Assembly (NCBI RefSeq): GCF_014647795.1
Contig: NZ_BMPW01000025.1
Span: forward strand, 62,001 to 126,000
DNA: 64,000 nt
Direction of reading: 5' to 3'
Source: Actinoplanes campanulatus
GTDB lineage: Bacteria; Actinomycetota; Actinomycetes; Mycobacteriales; Micromonosporaceae
Under the pieces are notes generated by a model that was given only the letters and a program-made list of their open reading frames with translations, had not been told where the DNA came from and did no database searches. Shown here one piece after another: positions 50,207-58,878 of this stretch (the first letter of the stretch is position 1; the number at the start of each line of letters is the position of its first letter). The position numbers were made by a program, and so were the translations under genes.

Positions 50207-50281
50207 TCATGACCTCAAACTCTTCACTCGAACACCAGCCGTGGCACATCGCCATCACAACCGCTCAGCTCGGCCTAGAAA

Positions 50282-50293
50282 TGAAACGTTACA
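50282..50293. promoter_or_regulatory. LacI-type palindrome upstream of secreted GH78-like gene
   Basis: TGAAACGTTACA is palindromic at 10 of 12 positions with the central CG typical of LacI-family operators. It lies about 24 bases before the ATG at 50317. Confidence 0.4.
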
Positions 50294-50316
50294 ACCCATC
50301 GCCTGAGGAGAACCCG

Positions 50317-52353
50317 ATGTACGACTCGGTTGACAGACCCGAACAGCGGCCACGACGACGCCCCGGACATCCGGCCTGGCGAATGCCGGCCGCCTTCGCC
50401 GCCTGCCTGATAGCGGCGACAACCCTGTCCGGCCCGGCCGCCGCCGCCCCGCCGACCTGGCCGGACAACCCGAACTGGCAGGCCCTGGTACCGGCTCCGG
50501 CCAGCGACAACGTCCGCGCCACCGGCGTGACGCGCACCAGCGGCACGGTCACCAACGCCGCCGGGCTGACCGCTCAGGGAACCGGCTCGACGGTGCTGAC
50601 CACCACCTCGGCAAACTCCCCCGCGACGATCGTGCTGGACTTCGGCAAGGAGGTCGGCGGCACCCCGTTCACGAACGTCTCGGCGTGGCGGGCGACCGCC
50701 GGCTCGTCGGTCACCCTGCGCGTGGCGACCAGTGAGGCGCTGCCGTTCCTGACCGCCGGCAGCAACGGCGTCTACAACAGCGACAACGGCTCCCCGGTCA
50801 CCTTCGCCGTCAACGGCGCACGCACCTACACCGGCGCGTTGCGTGGCGGGTTCCGGTTCGCCGCGATCCAGCTGACCACGCCGGGCAGTGTCACGCTGAC
50901 CGGCGCCGGCGTGAACTTCAAGGCGTACCGGGCCACCGCCGACCGGTACCAGGGGTACTTCGTCTCGAGCGACGATCAGCTCAACCGCATGTGGTACGCC
51001 GGCGCCTACACCACCCAGATGGACATGGTGCCCGCCGGCGTCGCCTCCTGCTTCACCGTGCCGGTCATCTTCGACGGCGCCAAACGCGACCGGGCCATCT
51101 GGTCCGGCGACCTCATGATCACCAACCCGGTCGCTCAGCTCTCGCTCGGCTCGAACAGCACCGCGTACGTCAAAGGCTCGATCAACAGCATTTTCAACCT
51201 CCAGGCCGCCAACGGCCGGCTCACCAGCGCCGTCGGGTTCCGTGGCTGTGGCGCCTTCGACTACGCGGTGACGTATTCGGCGTACTCGGCGATCATCGCG
51301 ATCCAGTACTACCGCTACACCAACGACACCGCGTTCATCACCGGTCTGCGCGGCAAGCTGGAAGCCGCGACGGCCTATCACGCCACGAGAGTCAACGCCA
51401 ACGGCCTGGTCGTCACCGACGACAACGACTACTGGCAGACCCGCCAGAGCGGCGAGGTCACCGAGTACAGCCTCGCCTACTACGAGCTGCTGCAGAACAT
51501 GATCTGGATGGAACAGCGGGTCGGGACCGCCGCCCGGGTCACCGAGTACACCAACAAGGCCACCGCCCTCAAGACCGCGATCAACAGCCGCCTGTTCAAC
51601 ACCGCGGCGGGGCTCTACCAGCACACCAACAGCCGGCCGAACGTGTTCCCGCTGGACGCCAACATGAACGCGATCCGCCTCGGCGTGGCGCCCGCGGACC
51701 GGGTGCCGGGCATCCTGAGCTACTTCAAGGCCCGGTGGCAGGCACACGGCAGCCAGATCTCGCAGCCCGCGCCGAGCATGGCCGACCCGTACGGCCACAC
51801 CATCGAGCCGCTCAACAACACCTGGGAGGTCATGGCACGGTTCGCCAGCGGCGACACGACCGGCGCCCTCGACCTGATGCGCCGTCACTGGGGCATCCAG
51901 GTCGACCCGAACAGCGGCTACTACACCGGTACGTTCTGGGAGTTCGTGAACGCCAACGGGCTGCCGTCGCGTGGCTTCGACAGCCTCGCCCACGCCTGGG
52001 GAGCCGGCCCCACCCAACTGCTGACCGAGAGCGTCCTCGGCGCGACCGCGGTGCACCCCGGTTACACGACCTGGCAGGTCAAGCCCCAGGCCGGGAACCT
52101 CACCTGGGCGCAGGGCGGCGTCCCGACGACCGGCGGGTCGCTGGTCGTCAAATGGGCCCGGGACAACGCCGGCCAGTTCCGTCTCCAGGTCACCGCGGCC
52201 GCGGGCACCAGCGGTCAGGTCTGGGTTCCGCTGGCCTCGGCGTCGGCGACAAGCACCGCTGTGACGTCCGGCGCGACGCTGGTTCGCCGCGACGGGCTCT
52301 ACGACGTCTACGCCGTGGGCGCCGGGACCTCCGAATTCACCTCGGCTCCGTAA
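50317..52353 (+). CDS. Secreted alpha-L-rhamnosidase-like GH78 protein
   Basis: A 678-residue exported protein. A long signal peptide (MYDSVDRPEQRPRRRPG, then AAFAACLIAATTLSG, cleavage after AAAA) precedes a beta-sandwich (about 60-220) and a six-hairpin (alpha/alpha)6 barrel (about 225-580). VIFDGAKRDRAIWSGDL is the GH78 active-site signature with its acidic residues. A C-terminal beta domain (VKPQAGNLTWAQGGVPT) completes the fold. It should remove terminal alpha-L-rhamnose or a similar sugar from plant glycans outside the cell. GAGGAG precedes the ATG at 50317, which is preferred over in-frame starts at 50209 and 50281. Confidence 0.85.
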   Translation: MYDSVDRPEQRPRRRPGHPAWRMPAAFAACLIAATTLSGPAAAAPPTWPDNPNWQALVPAPASDNVRATGVTRTSGTVTNAAGLTAQGTGSTVLTTTSANSPATIVLDFGKEVGGTPFTNVSAWRATAGSSVTLRVATSEALPFLTAGSNGVYNSDNGSPVTFAVNGARTYTGALRGGFRFAAIQLTTPGSVTLTGAGVNFKAYRATADRYQGYFVSSDDQLNRMWYAGAYTTQMDMVPAGVASCFTVPVIFDGAKRDRAIWSGDLMITNPVAQLSLGSNSTAYVKGSINSIFNLQAANGRLTSAVGFRGCGAFDYAVTYSAYSAIIAIQYYRYTNDTAFITGLRGKLEAATAYHATRVNANGLVVTDDNDYWQTRQSGEVTEYSLAYYELLQNMIWMEQRVGTAARVTEYTNKATALKTAINSRLFNTAAGLYQHTNSRPNVFPLDANMNAIRLGVAPADRVPGILSYFKARWQAHGSQISQPAPSMADPYGHTIEPLNNTWEVMARFASGDTTGALDLMRRHWGIQVDPNSGYYTGTFWEFVNANGLPSRGFDSLAHAWGAGPTQLLTESVLGATAVHPGYTTWQVKPQAGNLTWAQGGVPTTGGSLVVKWARDNAGQFRLQVTAAAGTSGQVWVPLASASATSTAVTSGATLVRRDGLYDVYAVGAGTSEFTSAP

Positions 52354-52371
52354 CGCCCCGCTGTGTGGGTG

Positions 52372-52406
52372 CGCCGCCGATTCCGGAGATGCCGGGATCG
52401 GCGGCG
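52372..52406 (+). terminator. Hairpin terminator after GH78-like gene
   Basis: CGCCGCCGAT (52372-52381) pairs with ATCGGCGGCG (52397-52406), and the inner bases TCCGG/CCGGG extend it to about 15 pairs around a 5-base loop. It starts 18 bases after the stop codon. Confidence 0.78.
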
Positions 52407-52409
52407 TCA

Positions 52410-52451
52410 TGTCAGAGGCCGTGTCAGAGCGATGACCGTCCGGTGTCAGAG
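52410..52451 (+). repeat. Three direct repeats of TGTCAGAG
   Basis: The octamer occurs at 52410-52417, 52422-52429 and 52444-52451 (steps of 12 and 22 bases), between the terminator and the serine hydrolase start. Near-helical spacing suggests a regulator-binding array. No protein is assigned. Confidence 0.5.
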
Positions 52452-52541
52452 GGGCAGGCGATCGTGGTTCTCGTGAACGGCTCAACGACGACATCCACGA
52501 CATGCGCCCCCGCCAGCGGGGATCGACCTGAGGAGAGCACG

Positions 52542-53660
52542 ATGCAGAGTTTCGACACCGCTGCCCCGATCACCGCCGGCCAGGAGCGTCCGGAACTGCA
52601 GCGGATTTTGGAGACCTTCGTGGACGCCGGCATCGGCAGTGCGGAGATGCGCATCCACGACGATCAGGGCGACTGGGTCGGCCGCGCCGGAGTGAGCGAG
52701 CTGGGCGGGACCGCCGGGCCGCCGGCCGATGGACAGGTCTGGGCGGGCAGCGTGATCAAAACGTTCACCGCGACCCTGGTGCTCCAGCTGGTGGCCGAGG
52801 GCAGGCTCGGACTGGACGACGCGGTGGCCGGCCACCTTCCCGAACTCGGGCTGGACGAGCGGATCACCGTCCGGATGCTGCTGCGGCACACCAGTGGGCT
52901 GTACAACTACACCGGCGAGCCCGACGCCGACGGAACGTTCCAAATGGGGCTGCCCTCCGGAGGCAAGGACTGGGTGGACAACCGGTTCCACACCTACCGG
53001 CCCGTGGAACTGGTGCGGTTCGCGCTGGCCCAGCCGGCGCGGTTCGAGCCGGGCACCGACCAGAGCTACGCCAACACCAACTACACGTTGGCCCTGCTGC
53101 TAATCGAGAAGGTCACCGGGCGCTCGTACGCCGAGGAGGCGCAGCAGCGGATCCTCGGACCGCTCGGAATGAGCGACACCGTGGTGTCGTCCACCTCCCC
53201 GGATCTGCCCGGGGCGCACGCCCACGGCTACTACCGCTACCAGGACGGCGACGAGTGGAAGGTGGTCGACGTCAGCCGCCAGAACCCGTCCCTGCTGGCC
53301 GGCGCCGGTGACCTGATCACGACCGCCGGCGACCTCAGCACCTTCATCTCCGCGCTGCTGGGCGGCACGCTGCTGCCGGCTCCGCTGCTGGCCGAGATGC
53401 TCACGCCGTACGGAAAATTGAATCTCGGTCTGGGGTTGTGGGTGCAGGATCTGGGCCCGGGCAACGGCACCATCGTTCACCACAACGGCGGCGCCCCCGG
53501 CGGCTACGGGGCCCTGATGATCAGCACACCGGACGGCCGTAAGACCCTGACCGCCTCGCTGACCACCGGGGACCTCGACCCGGCGGAGGTGTTCCCCAAG
53601 GCGCTGGGCGGCCTGATCCAGGCGGTGTTCTGCACCGGCCGGCCCGAGCCGACGGCCTGA
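52542..53660 (+). CDS. Serine beta-lactamase/DD-carboxypeptidase-family hydrolase
   Basis: A 372-residue class C beta-lactamase-like protein. Ser70 and Lys73 in GSVIKTF form the SxxK motif, Tyr176 in YANTNY the YxN motif, and VHHNGGAPGG the third motif (HNG in place of KTG). The long open frame extends far upstream to 50991, but that part is the shadow of the GH78 gene. GAGGAG precedes the ATG at 52542. No signal peptide is visible, unusual for a peptidoglycan enzyme, so an esterase or peptidase acting in the cytoplasm is equally likely. Confidence 0.86.
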   Translation: MQSFDTAAPITAGQERPELQRILETFVDAGIGSAEMRIHDDQGDWVGRAGVSELGGTAGPPADGQVWAGSVIKTFTATLVLQLVAEGRLGLDDAVAGHLPELGLDERITVRMLLRHTSGLYNYTGEPDADGTFQMGLPSGGKDWVDNRFHTYRPVELVRFALAQPARFEPGTDQSYANTNYTLALLLIEKVTGRSYAEEAQQRILGPLGMSDTVVSSTSPDLPGAHAHGYYRYQDGDEWKVVDVSRQNPSLLAGAGDLITTAGDLSTFISALLGGTLLPAPLLAEMLTPYGKLNLGLGLWVQDLGPGNGTIVHHNGGAPGGYGALMISTPDGRKTLTASLTTGDLDPAEVFPKALGGLIQAVFCTGRPEPTA

Positions 53661-53673
53661 GGATCGTAGGCCG

Positions 53674-54546
53674 TCACGACCCGGCCACCAGGACGGTGGC
53701 CGGGTCGTCCTGCCGCAGGTCCATGGCGGCCACGAAGGCCCGGACCCTCGCCGTCTCCCGCCCGGTGGGCCACACCGGACCCCAGCACAGCGGCGGCGCG
53801 TCCCGCAGCGGTACGTAGACCACGTCGGGACGGGCGTAGAAGCGGATGACGTGCTCGCCGACGACGAACACCCCTCGGCCCGCGCCGACGAGCGTCAACA
53901 CCTCCTGGAACGTCTCGGCGGCAGGAGCGTCACCGGCGGACCCCGTGGGAAGTGAGCACGGGGCCGTGACAAGTTGGACGCGGGCGAGATCGTTGATCGA
54001 CAAGGCCGCCGCCCGCGCGAACGGGTGGCCGGCCGGGACGGCGAGCATCCGTTGCTCGGTCAGCAGAACGGGGCCGACGGTGAGCCCCGGCTCGTCCAGC
54101 GGGAGACAGCCGACGAGCACGTCGATCCGGTCCGCGTGCAGGCGCTCGACGGCGCCGCCGGATTGCACCTCCCGGGCCTCGACCGCGCAGTCCGGGTGTC
54201 CACGCCGGAACCGGATGGCCGCCTTCATGACGAGCTGGCCCGCGGCCGCGCCGACGTAGCCGACCCGCAGCGTGCCGGTGAGCCCGCGGCCGTGCGCGAC
54301 GGCTCGGGCGACTGCGTCGAGGACCCGGTCGTACGCCGGCTTGAGGTCTTCATAGAGCTGACGGCCGGTCGGCGTGAGCGTCACCCGGCGGCTGGTGCGG
54401 TCGAACAGCAGCACGCCGACGCGCCGTTCGAGCACCCGCACGACCTGGCTGACCCGCGTCGTCGTGACGCCGAGCCGACGCCCGGCCTGGCCGAAATGCA
54501 ACTCCTCGGCCAGGGCCAGGAAGACCTCGATCTCGTGCCGTTCCAC
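53674..54546 (-). CDS. LysR-family transcriptional regulator
   Basis: A 290-residue regulator. The N-terminal HTH EIEVFLALAEELHFGQAGRRL followed by TTRVSQVVRVLERRVG is typical, then the effector-binding domain (about 90-290, GTLRVGYVGAAAG). The GTG at 54546 is preferred: GAGGGG lies 8 bases upstream. A perfect palindrome at 54560-54586 stands between it and the divergent SnoaL-like gene, the usual arrangement for LysR control of itself and a neighbour. The last codons double as a strong terminator stem. The effector is unknown. Confidence 0.88.
   Translation of the reverse strand: MERHEIEVFLALAEELHFGQAGRRLGVTTTRVSQVVRVLERRVGVLLFDRTSRRVTLTPTGRQLYEDLKPAYDRVLDAVARAVAHGRGLTGTLRVGYVGAAAGQLVMKAAIRFRRGHPDCAVEAREVQSGGAVERLHADRIDVLVGCLPLDEPGLTVGPVLLTEQRMLAVPAGHPFARAAALSINDLARVQLVTAPCSLPTGSAGDAPAAETFQEVLTLVGAGRGVFVVGEHVIRFYARPDVVYVPLRDAPPLCWGPVWPTGRETARVRAFVAAMDLRQDDPATVLVAGS
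53676..53708. terminator. Bidirectional terminator inside the LysR 3' end
   Basis: ACGACCCGGCCACC (53676-53689) pairs perfectly with GGTGGCCGGGTCGT (53695-53708) around a 5-base loop. It begins 15 bases after the serine hydrolase stop and overlaps the last codons of the convergent LysR gene, serving both. Confidence 0.82.
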
Positions 54547-54559
54547 GGTTCCCACCCCT

Positions 54560-54586
54560 CGATCGTGAAGCTCCGCTTCACGATCG
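54560..54586. promoter_or_regulatory. Perfect hyphenated palindrome, probable LysR operator
   Basis: CGATCGTGAAGC (54560-54571) and GCTTCACGATCG (54575-54586) are exact inverted repeats separated by 3 bases, in the divergent LysR/SnoaL-like intergenic region, 13 bases before the LysR start and 51 bases before the other. Confidence 0.7.
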
Positions 54587-54637
54587 TTGCATGGGTCGGC
54601 GTTGTTACGAGCTCGTCGACTCGCGATCGTGGAGACC

Positions 54638-55132
54638 ATGTACGTCACAGAAGACCGTGCCCTGTCCGCGGGCGAGACCGATGCCGGCCTGCGGGACCGG
54701 ATCGAGATCGTCGACGCCCTCTACCGTTTCGGCCTCGGGCAGGACCTCGCTGACCGCGACCTCTTCGCCTCCGCGTTCGCCGAGTCCGCAGAACTGGACT
54801 TCCGACCGGCCGCGAGGCGGTGGGGCGCGGACATCCCGGTGATGGTCGGCCGCGACACCATCGTCGACACCATCCTCACCAACTTCGCCGGCCGGGTGGA
54901 CACCACACACGTCGTCACGAACCCACGGGTCCATGTCGGCGGCGACAGCGCCTCGTCGACGGCGCTCGTCGAGGCCCAGCACCTTCTCACCGCCGACCAC
55001 TCCGTACACGCGCTGCTCAAGAACCGGTACGACGTCGACCTCGTACGGGACCGGCGACGATGGGTCGTGCGGCGGATGGTCATCGAGAACGTCTGGTACA
55101 CCGGCGATCCGGCCGCCATCTTCGGCGGATGA
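54638..55132 (+). CDS. SnoaL-like/NTF2-fold protein
   Basis: A 164-residue cone-shaped alpha+beta protein of the SnoaL_4/NTF2 group: DRIEIVDALYRFGLGQDLADRD opens it and VVRRMVIENVWYTGD closes it. Such folds bind or isomerise small hydrophobic compounds; limonene-epoxide hydrolase and dehydratase-like members exist. No catalytic dyad can be fixed by eye. GGAG lies 4 bases before the ATG at 54638. It is divergent from the LysR gene and shares the palindrome, so it is the probable target of that regulator. Confidence 0.82.
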   Translation: MYVTEDRALSAGETDAGLRDRIEIVDALYRFGLGQDLADRDLFASAFAESAELDFRPAARRWGADIPVMVGRDTIVDTILTNFAGRVDTTHVVTNPRVHVGGDSASSTALVEAQHLLTADHSVHALLKNRYDVDLVRDRRRWVVRRMVIENVWYTGDPAAIFGG

Positions 55133-55135
55133 CCC

Positions 55136-55573
55136 TTACGAAATGGTGTAGTGGTAATTGGCGCCGTACTGGGAGTCGTACTCCGTGCAGCCGACCCGGT
55201 CGCCGGCCTGGAACCACAGCTCCAGGTCCTTGCCACCGATCGGCAGGTCGATACTGGCCGGCGCCTTGACGTTGTGGCGGGTCTCGTCGAGGCGGGTGAC
55301 CGCCTGCCGCTGGATCGGGCCCCCGTCGACGCGATAGTGGACACCGATGCTCCAGGCGTCGCCGCCGGCGTACTGGCTGCGGCACCGGGAGAGTCTCGCC
55401 AGGTCGTAGTCGACCAGGACGGGCCGGCCGGCTTCCAGGGCTCCCTCGGTCCACTCGGTCCCGTCGGCCACGAAGTGCAGCACGGGGGTGGCGCCGGCGA
55501 TGGTCGCGGCTTCGGCCGGCGCCGCCAGGGCGGGCAGGATCACCAGGCTGAGCGCGAGGATCCGGGTATGCAT
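55136..55573 (-). CDS. Small secreted protein, possibly DUF6209-like
   Basis: A 145-residue exported protein. Signal peptide MHTRILALSLVILPALAAPA with cleavage after AEA, then a compact beta-rich domain: HFVADGTEWTEG, LVDYDLARLSRCR, IGVHYRVDGGP, LELWFQAGD and the closing YDSQYGANYHYTI. Two Cys (SRCRS, VGCTE) could pair. The pattern resembles small secreted DUF6209-type proteins, but this match is from memory of the motif only. GAAGGAAAA precedes the ATG. The function is unknown. Confidence 0.65.
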   Translation of the reverse strand: MHTRILALSLVILPALAAPAEAATIAGATPVLHFVADGTEWTEGALEAGRPVLVDYDLARLSRCRSQYAGGDAWSIGVHYRVDGGPIQRQAVTRLDETRHNVKAPASIDLPIGGKDLELWFQAGDRVGCTEYDSQYGANYHYTIS

Positions 55574-55897
55574 CGCTTTTCCTTCGCAGGTCGCTGTGGA
55601 GTGTGCCGCGCTCACCGCGGCACCAGAACAGAGCCTGCAAGTTCTTGCAGAAACAGTCAACGCCGATCATCACCTCCGGTAGCCATCAACGGTCTTGAGG
55701 TGATGAACGGAAGCGATTCGACGGAGGTCACGCGCGTTCAAAACGATATATTCATGAACAACGTGCGCCTCGTCACTGCCGACCAGCGACCCAAGGCGGA
55801 TGCAAGAATTTTCACGCCGGCAATCAACGTCAGCCGCGCCTCCGCGGCCTACGTCAAGCGTTGACAGCGGGCCCACCGACTGGGAGCGTTCCCAAGC
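55574..55897. other. Intergenic stretch with promoters, no firm gene
   Basis: 324 bases between divergent genes. A frame of 53 codons (55703-55864, starting MNGSDSTEV) has a weak ribosome site and mixed codon use and is not called. TTGACA at 55861-55866 may be the -35 of the GH9 gene, followed by the CelR-type box at 55881-55894. Confidence 0.5.
55881..55894. promoter_or_regulatory. CelR/CebR-type operator over the GH9 start
   Basis: TGGGAGCGTTCCCA matches the actinobacterial cellulase operator TGGGAGCGCTCCCA at 13 of 14 positions. It ends 3 bases before the GH9 ATG, so a bound repressor would cover both promoter and start. It implies induction by cellobiose or cello-oligosaccharides. Confidence 0.82.
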
Positions 55898-57538
55898 ATG
55901 TCGAGCGTCGCGGTCAACCAGGTGGGTCACCTTCCGTCCGGGCCGAAGCGGGCAACGCTGGTCACCGACGCCACCGGCCCCCTGCCCTGGGAACTCGCCG
56001 ACAGCGCGGGCCGGGTCGTCGCGACCGGGACCACCGACCCGCGCGGCATCGACATCTCCTCCCAGCAGAACGTGCACACCATCGACTTCGGAGCGCACCG
56101 GCAGACCGGAGCCGGCTTCACACTGACCGCCGACGGCGCGACCAGCCGGCCGTTCACCATCGCCCCGGGCCTCTACGACACGCTGCGCGCCGACGCGCTG
56201 AGATTCTTCTACTGCCAGCGCAGCGGCATCGAGATCCGCGACGACCTGCGACCCGGCTACGGCCGCCCGGCCGGGCACCTCGGCGACCGCGACGTCCCCT
56301 GCGCCCCGGACGCCGGCGACTACCGCCTGGACGTGCGCGGCGGCTGGTACGACGCCGGCGACCAGGGCAAGTACGTGGTCAACGGCGGCATCACGGTGTG
56401 GCAGTTGCTGCACGCCTTCGAGCACCGAGGCGGCCTCGACGCACTGACCCTCGACCTGCCGGAAAGCGGCAACGGACTTCCCGACCTGCTCAACGAGGTG
56501 CGCTGGGAGCTGGACTTCCTGCTGCGCATGCAGGCGCCCAGCGGCCTGGTCCACCACAAGATGCACGACCGCGAGTGGACCGGCCTGCCGACCCTGCCAC
56601 ATCTCAACGCGCAACCACGCGAACTACGCCCGATATCCACCGCGGCCACATTGAACCTGGCCGCCGTCGCGGCTCAGGGGGCACGGATCTTCCGCAAGTA
56701 CGACGCCGACTACGCGGAACGCCTGCTGGCTGCCGCGCGCGCCGCCCACACGGCGGCCGAAACCAATCCGATCCGGTACGCGCCGGTCGAGGACACCGTC
56801 GGCGGCGGCCCCTACAACGACGACGACGTACGCGACGAGTTCTACTGGGCGGCGGCCGAGCTCTTCCTGACCACCGGCGAGCACCGGTACGCCGAGGCGG
56901 TGCTGACCTCCCCGCTGCACACCGAGGACGTCTTCGGCCCCTACGCCTTCGACTGGGCGGCCACCGCGGCCGCCGCCCGCCTCAGCCTGGCCCTGACTCC
57001 CAGCGAACTGCCCGGCCTCGCCGAGGTACGCGCCTCGGTCCTGGCCGGCGCCGACAGGTACCTCACGCTCCAGCAGGCCCATCCGTACGCGATCGCCTAC
57101 GCCCCACCGGGCAACCGGTGGGAGTGGGGCTCCAACAGCATGGTGCTCAACAACCTGATGGTGCTGGCCGTGGCCCACGATCTGACCGGCGAGACCCGTT
57201 ACCGGGACGGCGTCCTGGAGGGCCTGGACTACATCCTCGGCCGTAACGCGCTGAACCTGTCCTACGTGACCGGCTACGGCACCGACTTCGCGCAGAACCA
57301 GCACAGCCGCTGGTACGCCCACCAGCTCGATCCCAGCCTGCCGCACCCGCCGAAGGGAACCCTCGCCGGCGGCCCGAATTCAGGGTTGCAGGACGAGGTG
57401 GCGCAGGCCCGGCTGACCGGCCGGGTGGGCCAGTTCTGCTACATCGACGACATCCATTCCTGGTCGACGAACGAACTGACGATCAACTGGAACGCGCCAC
57501 TGGCCTGGATCGCCGCCTTCGCCGCCGAACTCGGATGA
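55898..57538 (+). CDS. GH9 family glycosidase, cytoplasmic
   Basis: A 546-residue enzyme with an N-terminal CelD-type Ig domain ([17 protein letters not shown], about 1-90) and a GH9 (alpha/alpha)6 barrel. [13 protein letters not shown] holds the catalytic Asp pair (152 and 155), and [15 protein letters not shown] holds the acid Glu526. No signal peptide exists: the Ig domain begins at residue 4, so the enzyme should stay inside the cell, like known cellodextrinases or glucosaminidases of GH9. No ribosome site is visible; the message may be leaderless. The CelR-type box beside the start suggests it cuts imported cello-oligosaccharides. Confidence 0.88.
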   Translation: MSSVAVNQVGHLPSGPKRATLVTDATGPLPWELADSAGRVVATGTTDPRGIDISSQQNVHTIDFGAHRQTGAGFTLTADGATSRPFTIAPGLYDTLRADALRFFYCQRSGIEIRDDLRPGYGRPAGHLGDRDVPCAPDAGDYRLDVRGGWYDAGDQGKYVVNGGITVWQLLHAFEHRGGLDALTLDLPESGNGLPDLLNEVRWELDFLLRMQAPSGLVHHKMHDREWTGLPTLPHLNAQPRELRPISTAATLNLAAVAAQGARIFRKYDADYAERLLAAARAAHTAAETNPIRYAPVEDTVGGGPYNDDDVRDEFYWAAAELFLTTGEHRYAEAVLTSPLHTEDVFGPYAFDWAATAAAARLSLALTPSELPGLAEVRASVLAGADRYLTLQQAHPYAIAYAPPGNRWEWGSNSMVLNNLMVLAVAHDLTGETRYRDGVLEGLDYILGRNALNLSYVTGYGTDFAQNQHSRWYAHQLDPSLPHPPKGTLAGGPNSGLQDEVAQARLTGRVGQFCYIDDIHSWSTNELTINWNAPLAWIAAFAAELG

Positions 57539-57560
57539 TGACGCCGGACGGGCTGGACCG

Positions 57561-58094
57561 CTAATCGGCGGGATCGTCGGGCAGGTCTGGGATGTCGGCA
57601 CGGTACAGGCTGAGCAGCAGCCCGTAGGGCCGGCCGCCCTGCTCGTCGGGCACCTGCTCACTGTGCGCGAACTGCTCCATGCCGGCGGCGAGAGCCCGGG
57701 CTTGCGCGACCGTGAGGCGCACATGACGCAGGATGGTGACGTCGGGGGCGGCCTCGTCGGCCGGAAGCATCTCGCCGAGGGCGGCCCTGACCAGGAAATC
57801 GCCACCGACCGGCGCGTCGGTTCCGATGCGCAGCCGTTCGCTGGTGGGTTCGTAGTACTGCTCGACGCCGCCGCGCACCCGCCGGATGTGCGCCACTCGC
57901 ACGAACCCGGCTTGTTCGAGGACCTTGACGTGGTAGGCAACGGTTCCCTTGGTCACCGCCAACGCCGTCGCGAGTTGTCCCAGGGTCGCCGGTCGCTGTC
58001 GCAGCGCCAGAACCACCCGATGACGCAGGGGATGACCGAGTGCTTTGAACTGGTCGGGTTCGCTCAGCACCACATGGTCACGGTCGTCTCGCAT
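57561..58094 (-). CDS. ArsR-like winged-helix regulator with C-terminal extension
   Basis: A 177-residue regulator. DQFKALGHPLRHRVVLAL and TLGQLATALAVTKGTVAYHVKVLEQAGFV form a helix-turn-helix of the ArsR/HTH_20 type; the wing includes RRVRGGVEQYYEP. The C-terminal half (about 100-177) is a helical ligand-binding or dimer domain (LTVAQARALAAGMEQF). No metal-binding cysteines are seen. It is divergent from the O-methyltransferase gene 79 bases away and may control it. It converges with the GH9 gene. Confidence 0.85.
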   Translation of the reverse strand: MRDDRDHVVLSEPDQFKALGHPLRHRVVLALRQRPATLGQLATALAVTKGTVAYHVKVLEQAGFVRVAHIRRVRGGVEQYYEPTSERLRIGTDAPVGGDFLVRAALGEMLPADEAAPDVTILRHVRLTVAQARALAAGMEQFAHSEQVPDEQGGRPYGLLLSLYRADIPDLPDDPAD

Positions 58095-58173
58095 CGGACA
58101 ACTGTCGAGGATTCTCGCCGCTTTTTCAAGCTACGGCCTTGTCCAAGCGTCGAGATTATTGGATGCTTCGGTC

Positions 58174-58818
58174 ATGACCGACATGATCGAGCCGGCCATC
58201 GCGGCCTACCTGTACGCACACTGCACCGCCCCCGACGACGTCCTGCGCGACCTCAGCGCCGAAACCGCCGCCCGGTTCCCGGACGCCGCGGGCATGCAGG
58301 TGTCCCACGACGAAGGCCGGTTGCTGACCATGCTGACCCAGCTCACCGGGGCCACCTACGCCGTCGAGGTGGGCGTCTTCACCGGCTACTCGGCGATCTG
58401 CATCGCCCGCGGGCTGCCCCCGCACGGCCGGCTGCTCGCCTGTGATGTGTCCGAGGAATGGACCACGCTCGCCCGCGAGTACTGGCGACGGGCCGGCGTC
58501 GACCAGCGCATCGACCTACGCATCGCCCCGGCCGAGCAGACCCTCCAGGCACTGCCCGCCGATCCCGTCATCGACCTCGCGTTCATCGACGCGGACAAGA
58601 CCGGCTACCCCACCTACTACGAAGCGCTGATCCCCCGCCTGCGCCCCGGCGGACTGCTGATCCTCGACAACACCCTGCAGGGCGGCCACGTCCTCGATCC
58701 CCTCCGGCCCGCGCACCTGACCGTCAAGCAGCTCAACGACGCGATCCTGGACGACACCCGCGTCGACTCGGTGATGCTGCCCGTCCGCGACGGCGTCACC
58801 CTGGTCCGGAAACGGTGA
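58174..58818 (+). CDS. Class I SAM O-methyltransferase (CCoAOMT type)
   Basis: A 214-residue Mg2+-dependent methyltransferase. YAVEVGVFTGYSAICIARG is the SAM-binding motif I, LACDVSEEW holds the ribose-binding Asp, FIDADKTGYPTYYE carries the metal-binding Asp pair, and LLILDNTLQGG the third metal ligand. Family members methylate catechol-type hydroxyls. The ATG at 58174 begins MTDMIEPAIAAYL; the frame upstream is not homologous. Its neighbours offer no pathway, and the divergent ArsR-like regulator is the likely controller. Confidence 0.88.
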   Translation: MTDMIEPAIAAYLYAHCTAPDDVLRDLSAETAARFPDAAGMQVSHDEGRLLTMLTQLTGATYAVEVGVFTGYSAICIARGLPPHGRLLACDVSEEWTTLAREYWRRAGVDQRIDLRIAPAEQTLQALPADPVIDLAFIDADKTGYPTYYEALIPRLRPGGLLILDNTLQGGHVLDPLRPAHLTVKQLNDAILDDTRVDSVMLPVRDGVTLVRKR

Positions 58819-58878
58819 AGGCATTCGGCTGGCCGGCATCAGGGGCGCGAGCCAGGGGGCTGAGGCCGGGCCGGTCGA

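Noticed and set aside
50991-52541. The apparent 889-codon protein joining upstream sequence to the serine hydrolase.
   Set aside because: The first 517 codons are a shifted reading of the GH78-like gene; the hydrolase has its own ribosome site and ATG at 52542.
55703-55864. A 53-codon frame upstream of GH9.
   Set aside because: Weak ribosome site, mixed codon use and no similarity; it runs into the GH9 promoter region.
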